Source of the DNA: Parvularcula sp.
GTDB lineage: Bacteria; Pseudomonadota; Alphaproteobacteria; Caulobacterales; Parvularculaceae
Assembly (NCBI GenBank): GCA_003506635.1
Contig: DNZB01000158.1
Location: forward strand, 2,198 to 16,185
DNA length: 13,988 bases
Direction of reading: 5' to 3'
Part shown: positions 7,160 to 12,886 of the stretch, piece after piece
How positions within the stretch are numbered: the stretch's first letter is position 1
Layout of the letters: each line of letters starts with the position of its first letter
Position numbers and translations under genes: made by a program
Notes under the pieces: generated by a model
Seen by the model: only the letters and a program-made list of their open reading frames with translations
What the model was told of the DNA's origin: nothing
Database searches by the model: none

Positions 7160-7720
7160 TCAGAATTTGACGCTCGGCGCCGCCTCGACCGCCGCGCGCG
7201 AATCCGCCGGAAGCTCGAAGAACTCGCGCTTCTTGAAGCCGCCCATCGGCGCGATGAAATTGCCCGGCACCTGCTGGATCGCGGTGTTGAATTCCTGAAT
7301 GGCGTTGTTGAAGAACCGGCGCGCGGCCGCGATCTTGTTTTCAACGTCTGAAAGCTCGCGCTGCAATTCGAGGAAATTCGTATTCGCCTTAAGGTCCGGG
7401 TACGCTTCGGCGAGGGCGAAGAGCTTGCCGAGCGCGGCGTTGAGGGCGCCTTCCGCCGCGGCTTGCGCGGCGGGGCCGTGCGCGGCCGAGGCGCTGTTGC
7501 GCGCGGCGATGACGGCGTCAAGCGTGCCGCGCTCGTGCGCGGCGTAGCCTTTCACCGTCTCGACGAGATTGGGGATGAGGTCGTGGCGCTGGCGCAGCTG
7601 CACGTCGATGTCGGCGAACGCCTGGTCGCCGCGCTGGTTGAGGCCGACGATCCGGTTGTAAACGCCGATGATGACGAACACGATCAGGGCGACGGCGCCC
7701 AGAAAAATGAGAAGGCCCAT
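7160..7720 (-). CDS. lemA: LemA family protein
   Basis: A protein of 186 residues, the normal LemA length: one N-terminal membrane helix (about 2-21) with a short cytoplasmic end, then a long-helical extracytoplasmic domain. Hallmarks: YNRIVGLNQRGDQAFADIDVQL (21-42), QRHDLIPNLVETVKGYAAHE (44-63), and YPDLKANTNF (107-116) followed by LSDVENKIAAARRFFNNAIQEFN (123-145). The biochemical role of LemA is unknown; it recurs next to HtpX-like M48 proteases and membrane stress genes. The start is ATG 7720, decided by AAGGGAG (7726-7732) 5 nt upstream; a longer reading from a TTG at 7768 lacks such a site. First gene of a four-gene minus-strand operon; a candidate promoter lies at 7775-7803. Confidence 0.95.
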   Translation of the reverse strand: MGLLIFLGAVALIVFVIIGVYNRIVGLNQRGDQAFADIDVQLRQRHDLIPNLVETVKGYAAHERGTLDAVIAARNSASAAHGPAAQAAAEGALNAALGKLFALAEAYPDLKANTNFLELQRELSDVENKIAAARRFFNNAIQEFNTAIQQVPGNFIAPMGGFKKREFFELPADSRAAVEAAPSVKF

Positions 7721-7725
7721 GTGCT

Positions 7726-7732
7726 CTCCCTT
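7726..7732 (-). promoter_or_regulatory. Ribosome binding site of lemA
   Basis: AAGGGAG on the minus strand ends 5 nt before ATG 7720. It is one of the strongest Shine-Dalgarno matches in the window and fixes the lemA start after a possible 16-residue N-terminal extension. Confidence 0.75.
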
Positions 7733-7774
7733 GACCCGCGGCGCCGGCCGCTCGCCCGCGCGCTCCAATGTCGC

Positions 7775-7803
7775 TATGTAGGCAGCCTCGCTCGCCGCAT
7801 CAA
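7775..7803 (-). promoter_or_regulatory. Candidate sigma70-type promoter of the lemA operon
   Basis: On the minus strand, TTGATG (7803-7798) is followed after exactly 17 nt by TACATA (7780-7775), giving a transcription start near 7768 and a leader of about 48 nt before ATG 7720. The -35 matches the consensus at 4 of 6 positions and the -10 at 3 of 6, so this is a weak but well-spaced candidate. It lies in the 107-bp divergent region shared with the SMP-30 gene, so a regulator bound here could control both units. No clear plus-strand promoter was recognised. Confidence 0.35.
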
Positions 7804-7812
7804 TGCCGGGCC

Positions 7813-7820
7813 GGGAGGAG
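7813..7820 (+). promoter_or_regulatory. Ribosome binding site of the SMP-30 family gene
   Basis: GGGAGGAG ends 7 nt before ATG 7828. It decides the start in favour of 7828 over an in-frame ATG at 7768, which lacks such a site. Confidence 0.75.
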
Positions 7821-7827
7821 CCTTGTC

Positions 7828-8736
7828 ATGGACATCGAGATCGTCGCGGATGGTCTTCAGTTCCCGGAAGGTCCGATCGCGATGCCGGACGGTTCGATCA
7901 TCCTTGTCGAGATCAAACGGCAGACGCTGACGCGCGTGACGCCGGACGGCCGGCGGGAGACGATCGCCGACTTGCCCGGCGGCCCGAACGGCGCCGCGCT
8001 GGGACCTGACGGGCGCGTTTATGTCTGCAACAATGGCGGCTTTGAATGGCGCGAAGTGATGGGCCAGACGATTTCCGGCGACGCCCCCGCCGATTATCGC
8101 GGCGGGTCGATCATCGCCGTCGACCTAAAATCCGGGAAGGCGGAAACGCTCTACACGGAAGTTGGCGGTCATCGTCTCAAGGGTCCGAACGACATCGTCT
8201 TTGACCGCTCGGGCGGATTCTGGTTCACCGATCTTGGCAAATCCTATCACCGCCACCGCGACCACGGCGGGCTCTATTACGCAAGGCCCGACGGTTCGAA
8301 GATCGTTGAGGCCGCTTACCCGCTGTTTTCTGCCAACGGCGTCGGCCTGTCGCCTGATGAGAAGACGGTCTATGTCGCCGACACCTTCGCCGCGCGGCTT
8401 TACGCATTCGATCTTACCGCACCGGGAGAAATCGCGCCGTCGCCGCTGCCCCTCCCCGGCCGCGTCGTCGGATCGGTTCCGGGCATGCAGTTTTTCGACA
8501 GCCTCGCGGTTGAGGAAGGCGGCCGCATCTGCGTCGCGACCCTTCTTAACGGCGGGATCACGGTGTTCACGGAAGACGGCGCTTTCGAGCACGTGCCGAT
8601 GCCGGATCTTTTCCCGACGAATATCTGCTTCGGCGGCGCGGACCGTCGCGACGCCTATGTGACGCTGTCCGGAACCGGGCGCCTCGGCAAGCTTCGCTGG
8701 CCGCGCGCGGGTCTTGCGCTCAATTTCGCTTCCTGA
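7828..8736 (+). CDS. SMP-30/gluconolactonase/LRE family protein
   Basis: A protein of 302 residues, normal length for this six-bladed beta-propeller family of calcium/zinc-dependent lactonases and esterases. The metal site can be traced: Glu14 in FPEGPI, Asn121 in KGPNDIVFD, Asn170 in SANGVGLSPD and Asp224 in FFDSLAVEEGG, matching Glu18, Asn103, Asn154 and Asp204 of human SMP-30. Strand repeats such as LGPDGRVYV (58-66) and SPDEKTVYVAD (175-185) support the propeller. No signal peptide is present, so it is probably cytosolic. Likely reaction: hydrolysis of a sugar lactone or other small ester; substrate unknown. Another lactonase or diisopropyl-fluorophosphatase-like activity is possible. First gene of the plus-strand unit; the lipoprotein gene follows after 11 nt. 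Confidence 0.9.
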   Translation: MDIEIVADGLQFPEGPIAMPDGSIILVEIKRQTLTRVTPDGRRETIADLPGGPNGAALGPDGRVYVCNNGGFEWREVMGQTISGDAPADYRGGSIIAVDLKSGKAETLYTEVGGHRLKGPNDIVFDRSGGFWFTDLGKSYHRHRDHGGLYYARPDGSKIVEAAYPLFSANGVGLSPDEKTVYVADTFAARLYAFDLTAPGEIAPSPLPLPGRVVGSVPGMQFFDSLAVEEGGRICVATLLNGGITVFTEDGAFEHVPMPDLFPTNICFGGADRRDAYVTLSGTGRLGKLRWPRAGLALNFAS

Positions 8737-8747
8737 AAGGACTAGCC

Positions 8748-9392
8748 ATGCTCCGTGCTCTGACGATCGCCGCCATGCTCGCGCTTGCGGGCTGCGCCTC
8801 CGCCGTTTACGATTCGCTGGAGCGCCGCGGCGTCGACGCGAAGACCGTCCTGACCGGCCGCACGCAGGAGGCGCGCGACGACGCGCTCGCCGCCGCGGCG
8901 AGGATCGAAACCGCCGCCGGCGCGCTTTCCGCGGTCCGGGGACTTGAAGGTCCCGCGCTCGCCCGCCAGATCGACGCGGCCCGCGCGGGCGCGCAAGACG
9001 CCGCGCTCGCCGCGCAAGACCTGCGGCTGTCGACCGACACCGTCGGCGCCAGCGGCGCCCGCTATTTCGCCGAGTGGGAAGAAGAAATCGGGCTTTATCA
9101 GACACAGGCGGAGCAGGACGGCGCGGCCGCGAAACTGAAGACGCAGGCGGATGCCCACCGCAAGCTCGGCGCGGCGCTGAGCGCGGCGAGCTTGCGCCTG
9201 TCGCCGGCGCTGACGATCCTCAACGACGAGATCGCGGTCCTGCGCAAGAACCCGACGAGCGGCGTCGTCGTCGCCTCGCGCGCGGCGCGCATCGACGCGG
9301 CGGGCGCCGCCGCCGCGGAAGCGGCCGCAGCGCTGCGTAGCGCCGGCGCAGAGGCGGACCGTTTCCTCGCCGCGCTGAATTCCGGCCGCTGA
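8748..9392 (+). CDS. DUF2959-like predicted lipoprotein
   Basis: A protein of 214 residues with a lipoprotein signal: MLRALTIAAMLALAGC, lipobox LAGC, lipidated Cys16. The rest is nearly all Ala/Glu/Arg-rich amphipathic helix, likely an antiparallel coiled bundle in the periplasm. The order of landmarks fits DUF2959: YDSLERRGVDAKTVLTGR after the lipobox, the RYFAEWEEEIGLYQ segment (105-118), then RLSPALTILNDEIAVLRKNP (150-169), where the family has its conserved PVL...D.VLxLKxN block. Function of the family is unknown. ATG 8748 is preceded by GAAAGGA (8735-8741) at 6-nt spacing. It is more Ala-rich than usual for this family, which is best known from gammaproteobacteria. The lipoprotein call is firm; the family call is moderate, from motif memory rather than a profile search. 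Confidence 0.78.
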   Translation: MLRALTIAAMLALAGCASAVYDSLERRGVDAKTVLTGRTQEARDDALAAAARIETAAGALSAVRGLEGPALARQIDAARAGAQDAALAAQDLRLSTDTVGASGARYFAEWEEEIGLYQTQAEQDGAAAKLKTQADAHRKLGAALSAASLRLSPALTILNDEIAVLRKNPTSGVVVASRAARIDAAGAAAAEAAAALRSAGAEADRFLAALNSGR

Positions 9393-9450
9393 CCTATTGA
9401 ATTTGCGCCCGCCGGGGCCACATCGCGCTGCGCCCTTGAGGAGAGACCCG

Positions 9451-10161
9451 ATGCTCGACGCCCGCAAAATTCTCGCCGACCTCCAGCATCAGGCGGAACG
9501 CGCCGCGCGCGACATCGAGGAAAGCGGCGCAATCGACAAGGCGACGAAAGCGGCAGGCGATCTCCGCGAGCGGCTGAAGACCGATCCGCAGGCGCAGGCG
9601 GTCGCCGCTGGCGCCGGCGGTCTTCTCCTTCTCGGCCTTCTCGGGTCGCGGGGCGGGCGCCGGCTCGTCGGCGACATCGCGCAAACGGGCGCGGTCGCCG
9701 CGCTCGGCGCGCTCGCCTACAAGACTTGGATGGACCGGCACGGAAAACGGGTCGACGAAAAGACCATCGTCCGTGATGCTGAGGCCTCCGGTTTTCCGAT
9801 CGATCCCGCCTCCGATCCCGACTTCGCGCTCGCCGTGGTTCGCACGATGCTCGCCGCCGCCTATGCCGACGGCGTCATCGACGCGCATGAGCAGCGCGTC
9901 ATCGACGGCGCGAAAGCCAAGGCGCAGATCACCGAGGATGAACGCCGCATGCTCGCCGGCGAAGTTCCCGAAGCCGAAACGCTTCGCCTCATCGCCGCGG
10001 CCGCGAAGACGCCGCACCATGCGTCGGAACTATACGCCGCGGCGGTCCTTTCGGCCGGCGAGTTGAACGATCGCGAGTCGGACTTCCTGCGAAAACTCGC
10101 CGACGCGCTCGGTCTTGACGCCGATGAGACGAAAGCGCTGCGTCACGGCGTCGCGATCTAG
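9451..10161 (+). CDS. DUF533/TerB-fold (YebE-like) protein
   Basis: A protein of 236 residues. After a charged N-terminal amphipathic region (1-45) comes a Gly/Leu-rich hydrophobic stretch (about 50-66 and 76-92), then YKTWMDRHGKR and a helical C-terminal half with a TerB-like acidic motif: AAAYADGVIDAHEQRVIDGA (135-154), followed by LNDRESDFLRKLADALGL (205-222). This is the layout of DUF533/YebE inner-membrane proteins. TerB-fold domains bind divalent metal through such Asp/Glu clusters; a metal-related role at the membrane is inference. The start is ATG 9451, chosen for GAGGAGAG (9438-9445) at 5-nt spacing rather than an ATG at 9397 with none. It lies 58 nt after the lipoprotein gene and 4 nt before the GFA-family gene. 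Confidence 0.88.
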   Translation: MLDARKILADLQHQAERAARDIEESGAIDKATKAAGDLRERLKTDPQAQAVAAGAGGLLLLGLLGSRGGRRLVGDIAQTGAVAALGALAYKTWMDRHGKRVDEKTIVRDAEASGFPIDPASDPDFALAVVRTMLAAAYADGVIDAHEQRVIDGAKAKAQITEDERRMLAGEVPEAETLRLIAAAAKTPHHASELYAAAVLSAGELNDRESDFLRKLADALGLDADETKALRHGVAI

Positions 10162-10165
10162 CCGC

Positions 10166-10633
10166 GTGCGCGGCTGGCGCCTCCCCTGGAATGCCGCCTG
10201 CCTCTGCGGCGAAGTCAAAATGACAGTGACGGCGCCGCCGGTTCTATCAGCTGCATGTCACTGTCGGGATTGTCAGAAGCTGACCGGCGGCGCCTATTCG
10301 CTGACGCTGATGCTGCCGGAAACGGGCTTTGCGGTCGTCAGCGGCGCACCGGTCATCGGCGGTCTTCACCGCGCCGAGTTGCAGCACAGGTTCTGTCCGC
10401 GCTGCCATAACTGGCTCTACACGAGCGGGGCGGTTCTTCCCGGCTTCGTCAATTTCCGCCCCACTCTGCTAGAAGACCGGTCTTGGATTGTCCCCTATTT
10501 CGAAACGAAAACAGCAGAGCGCATGCCGGGCGCGACCACCGGCGCGAAGATCGCCTACGACCATTGGCCGCCGCCGGATGACTTTGGGAAGCTTCTAGAA
10601 GGCTACGCTCGCGACGGCGCCCGTCCGGCCTAA
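10166..10633 (+). CDS. GFA (CENP-V-like) family zinc-binding protein
   Basis: A protein of about 155 residues, usual for the family named after glutathione-dependent formaldehyde-activating enzyme. All cysteine motifs are present: CxC at Cys12/Cys14 (AACLCGEVKM), CHCRDC at Cys31/33/36, and FCPRC at Cys77/80, giving the structural zinc site plus the catalytic trio. Many GFA proteins act on glutathione adducts or other thiol chemistry; most have no proven substrate, and formaldehyde detoxification should not be assumed. The start is GTG 10166, 4 nt after the preceding stop, because it leaves the family's short lead before the first CxC. An ATG at 10124 would overlap the upstream gene by 38 nt. 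No clear ribosome site is seen for either, so the start is uncertain while the gene is not. Confidence 0.88.
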   Translation: MRGWRLPWNAACLCGEVKMTVTAPPVLSAACHCRDCQKLTGGAYSLTLMLPETGFAVVSGAPVIGGLHRAELQHRFCPRCHNWLYTSGAVLPGFVNFRPTLLEDRSWIVPYFETKTAERMPGATTGAKIAYDHWPPPDDFGKLLEGYARDGARPA

Positions 10634-10642
10634 AGCGCAGAT

Positions 10643-10670
10643 TGACTTTGGCGGCCATTGCACTTAACTT
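10643..10670 (+). promoter_or_regulatory. Candidate promoter of the toxin-antitoxin operon
   Basis: TTGACT (10643-10648) is a good -35 element (5 of 6 consensus bases). A -10 is less clear: TAACTT at 10665-10670 has 16-nt spacing and three matching bases. The stretch from the preceding stop to the antitoxin start is distinctly richer in A/T than its surroundings. The proposed -10 overlaps the first 9-bp repeat, so a bound repressor would block it. Confidence 0.45.
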
Positions 10671-10686
10671 AGCTAGGCTTAGCTAG
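10668..10686 (+). repeat. Two exact 9-bp direct repeats, probable antitoxin operator
   Basis: CTTAGCTAG occurs at 10668-10676 and again at 10678-10686, with a period of exactly 10 bp, about one helical turn. Each copy contains the self-complementary hexamer TAGCTA (10670-10675 and 10680-10685), so each can be read as a small palindromic half-operator. The array sits 10 nt before the antitoxin ATG and directly downstream of a good -35 element. Phd/YefM antitoxins bind short palindromic sites in their own promoter, often in tandem; that this is such a site is inference. Confidence 0.6.
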
Positions 10687-10696
10687 AGTTTCTTCG

Positions 10697-10963
10697 ATGC
10701 CGACTGTCAACATTTTCAAAGCGAAAACCGAGCTTTCAAAGCTCGTCGAGGCCGTCGAAAGCGGCGCGGAAGCCGAGATCATCATCGCCCGCAACGGCAA
10801 ACCGGCCGCGCGGCTAGTCCCTGTCGCAAAGGTCGACGTCAGCAAGCGTATCGGGATCGCGAAAGGTAAATTCGTGGTCCCCGATCCAGACCCAGAACTC
10901 GACGCTGAGATCGCCGCCCTGTTTTACGGCGAGGAACCGCCGAAGCGCCGGCGCAAGCGTTGA
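10697..10963 (+). CDS. Phd/YefM family antitoxin
   Basis: A protein of 88 residues. The N-terminal half, MPTVNIFKAKTELSKLVEAV and then EIIIARNGKPAARLVPV (27-43), is the Phd/YefM DNA-binding fold ('ARNGKPxARLVP' is its signature). The C-terminal half, with KFVVPDPDPELDAEIAALF (58-76) and a basic end KRRRKR, is the extended segment that wraps the toxin in PIN-partnered members. It neutralises the following PIN toxin and represses its own promoter, with the toxin as likely co-repressor. ATG 10697 is the only sensible start; there is no strong Shine-Dalgarno site. Its TGA overlaps the toxin start. Commonly annotated as a prevent-host-death family antitoxin; functionally a VapB, though not of the AbrB or ribbon-helix-helix fold. 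Confidence 0.94.
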   Translation: MPTVNIFKAKTELSKLVEAVESGAEAEIIIARNGKPAARLVPVAKVDVSKRIGIAKGKFVVPDPDPELDAEIAALFYGEEPPKRRRKR

Positions 10964-11349
10964 ACCTCCTCCTCGACACCAATGTCGCGCTCTGGACGAT
11001 AACCGACGATCCAAGATTGCCGGCGCGAGTGCGCGCGCTCCTTCTCGATCCGGAAAATCTTGCGGCTGTCAGCGTCGTTTCCATCTGGGAGATCGCGATC
11101 AAGCGCGGCCGCCGGGGCCTACGCGCGATGCCGGTGACGGCGCTGGAAGCGCAAGCGATGTTTGAAGGGTCCGGCTATTCGCTGCTTTCGATTGACGCGA
11201 GGCACGCCGCCGCTTGCGAGACCCTGCCTCACATTCACGCGGACCCCTTCGACAGAATGCTTGTCGCCCAGGCGCTGACCGAGCCCATGCGCCTCGTCAC
11301 CAGCGACAAGATCGTCGCGTCTTATGAAGCGTCGATCATCTTCGTTTGA
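10960..11349 (+). CDS. vapC: PIN-domain toxin ribonuclease (VapC type)
   Basis: A protein of 129 residues, usual PIN-toxin length. The acidic metal site is intact: Asp6 in LLLDTNVALW, Glu44 in VSIWEIAIK, Asp95/Asp98 in HADPFDRMLVAQA, and Asp116 in TSDKI. This sub-group (DTxxxLW ... HxDPFDRxLxAQA) pairs with Phd-fold antitoxins. The expected activity is Mg-dependent cleavage of specific RNA, typically tRNA or rRNA sites, halting translation; the target is unknown. The start is TTG 10960, overlapping the antitoxin stop as TTGA, with no Shine-Dalgarno site; re-initiation after antitoxin translation would keep toxin below antitoxin. All catalytic residues are present, so the toxin looks functional. 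Its stop lies 3 nt from the end of the convergent gmk gene. Confidence 0.94.
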   Translation: MNLLLDTNVALWTITDDPRLPARVRALLLDPENLAAVSVVSIWEIAIKRGRRGLRAMPVTALEAQAMFEGSGYSLLSIDARHAAACETLPHIHADPFDRMLVAQALTEPMRLVTSDKIVASYEASIIFV

Positions 11350-11352
11350 CGG

Positions 11353-11997
11353 CTACTCCTCGCGGATCATGCCCCTCACCATGTCGGCGAGGCCGACCTG
11401 GCGGTAGCGGCGGAGCTGTTCGGCGAGGAGGATCGCGCGCAGCATTTCCTCCGATTCGTCGAGATCGTAGTTGACGATTACATATTCATACTCGGCCCAG
11501 TGCGAGATTTCGGCGTCCGCCTTCGCCATGCGCGCCAGCACGACGTCCTCGGGGTCCTGGTTGCGCGCGCGCAAGCGCCGTTCGAGCTCTTCGCGGCTCG
11601 GCGGCAAGATGAACACCTTGACGACGTCGCCGAGCGCGCGCGATTCAAGCTGCTGGGCGCCTTGCCAGTCGATGTCGAAAAGATAGTCGCGCCCCTCCTC
11701 AAGGTCGTGAAAGACCTTGGCGCGCGGCGTGCCGTAGTGGTGGCCGAAGACCTTCGCCGATTCGAGAAATTCGCCTTCCGTCTGCATGCGGAGGAATTCC
11801 TCCTCCGAGACGAAGTGATAGTCCTCGCCGTCGACTTCGCCCGGGCGCGGCGCGCGCGTCGTCGCCGAGACCGACAGCCGCAAGCCGGGATCGTATTTCA
11901 GGAGCCGCGCGGCAAGCGTCGTCTTGCCGGCGCCCGACGGGCTCGACAGCACGAGCATCAGGCCGCGGCGCTTCACCTTGCTGGCGGTTACGGGCAT
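11353..11997 (-). CDS. gmk: Guanylate kinase
   Basis: A protein of 214 residues catalysing ATP + GMP = ADP + GDP in the cytosol; essential for GTP/dGTP supply. The P-loop SSPSGAGKTT is at 18-27. The GMP-binding segment SVSATTRAPRPGEVDGEDYHF (42-62) carries the conserved Ser, Arg and Tyr contacts. FDIDWQGAQQL (107-117) and the lid region LRARNQDPEDVVLARM (142-157) are typical. About 11 residues precede the usual N-terminus; alphaproteobacterial Gmk proteins often have this. The start is ATG 11997, 1 nt after the yicC stop, so it is the last gene of the fabF-mltG-yicC-gmk operon. Confidence 0.98.
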   Translation of the reverse strand: MPVTASKVKRRGLMLVLSSPSGAGKTTLAARLLKYDPGLRLSVSATTRAPRPGEVDGEDYHFVSEEEFLRMQTEGEFLESAKVFGHHYGTPRAKVFHDLEEGRDYLFDIDWQGAQQLESRALGDVVKVFILPPSREELERRLRARNQDPEDVVLARMAKADAEISHWAEYEYVIVNYDLDESEEMLRAILLAEQLRRYRQVGLADMVRGMIREE

Positions 11998-11998
11998 G

Positions 11999-12880
11999 TC
12001 ATTCCACGTTCTGCACTTGCTCGCGCATCCGGTCGACCGCCGTCTTGAGATCGAGGCCGATGCGCTTCAGCCCCATGTCCTGCGCCTTTGAGCACAGGGT
12101 GTTTGCTTCCCGGTTAAGCTCCTGCGTCAGAAAATCGAGCTGGCGGCCCGCCGCAGCGCCTTTGGCGATCAGCGCGCGCGCCGCCTCGATATGCGCGCTG
12201 AGACGATCCAGCTCCTCGCGCACGTCGGATTTGACCGCAAGCGCGGCGGCTTCCTGCGCCAGGCGTTCTTCGGAAAAGGAGGACGCCAGAAGATCGGCGA
12301 GCTGGGCCGCGAAGCGGTCGCGCGTCGCGGCTGTCGCTGCTGCGGCGGCGTCCCGCGCGGCGGCGCAGAGACGTTCGATCTCGGCGAGCAAATCGAGAAT
12401 TAGCTTTTCAAGCGCCGCCCCTTCGCGCCGCCGCGACTGCAACAGCGCTTCGGAGGTCTCGGCGAAGCTGGCGGCCAGCTTTGCGCCGAGCGCCGCGCGC
12501 TCATCTTCATTATCGAGCGCGGACTGAACATCGACGACGCCGCGCAGGGCGAGAACGCCTTCCGGGCGCGGCGGATCGCAAGCGATGCGCCCGCGGATTT
12601 CCTCAACCAGCGCGATGGCCGATGAAAGCGCGGCGCGATTGACCGTAAGACCGCCTTCGACCGCGGCGCCTTTCAGCGACAGGAAGGCGTTGAACGATCC
12701 GCGCGAGAATTTCTCTGAAAGCGCCTTGCGCAAATCCTGCTCAAGAAAATCGAGGCCGGGCGGCAGTCGGAAACGCGGCTCGAGCCCGCGGCCGTTGACG
12801 CTCTTCAGCTCCCACGTCCAGCGCGTTTCGCCGCTCGCCCCGTCGCCGCGCGCAAAGCCCGTCATCGAGGAGAGGGCCAT
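11999..12880 (-). CDS. yicC: YicC family endoribonuclease
   Basis: A protein of 293 residues, full family length. The N-terminus MALSSMTGFARGDG is the family signature (SMTGFA), and the C-terminus ELNREANTLCSKAQDMGLKRIGLDLK (about 255-280) is the conserved DUF1732 block with the Glu and His/Asn-rich metal region. E. coli YicC is an oligomeric metal-dependent endoribonuclease that takes part in RNA turnover; the same is assumed here. The middle (about 135-240) is Ala/Glu/Arg-rich helix. The start is ATG 12880, 6 nt after the mltG stop; AGGAAGG lies within the end of mltG at a somewhat long distance. The yicC-gmk pairing is conserved in many proteobacteria. Confidence 0.96.
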   Translation of the reverse strand: MALSSMTGFARGDGASGETRWTWELKSVNGRGLEPRFRLPPGLDFLEQDLRKALSEKFSRGSFNAFLSLKGAAVEGGLTVNRAALSSAIALVEEIRGRIACDPPRPEGVLALRGVVDVQSALDNEDERAALGAKLAASFAETSEALLQSRRREGAALEKLILDLLAEIERLCAAARDAAAAATAATRDRFAAQLADLLASSFSEERLAQEAAALAVKSDVREELDRLSAHIEAARALIAKGAAAGRQLDFLTQELNREANTLCSKAQDMGLKRIGLDLKTAVDRMREQVQNVE

Positions 12881-12886
12881 GAGCCG

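Noticed and set aside
7768..7830. Upstream in-frame ATG at 7768 as start of the SMP-30 protein
   Set aside because: No ribosome site before it, and the added 20 residues do not match the family; GGGAGGAG before ATG 7828 is much better.
8125..9105. Long minus-strand open frame (about 326 codons) across the SMP-30 and lipoprotein genes
   Set aside because: It spans two well-supported plus-strand genes and the junction between them, and its translation is low-complexity Arg-rich sequence with no recognisable domain.
9451..10161. Tellurite resistance operon
   Set aside because: Only a TerB-like fold in a DUF533 protein is seen; no terC, terD, terZ or tehB-like gene is in the window.
10166..10633. 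Calling the GFA-family protein a formaldehyde-activating enzyme
   Set aside because: The Cys motifs show only the fold; most family members have no shown role with formaldehyde, and no formaldehyde or glutathione pathway gene is nearby.
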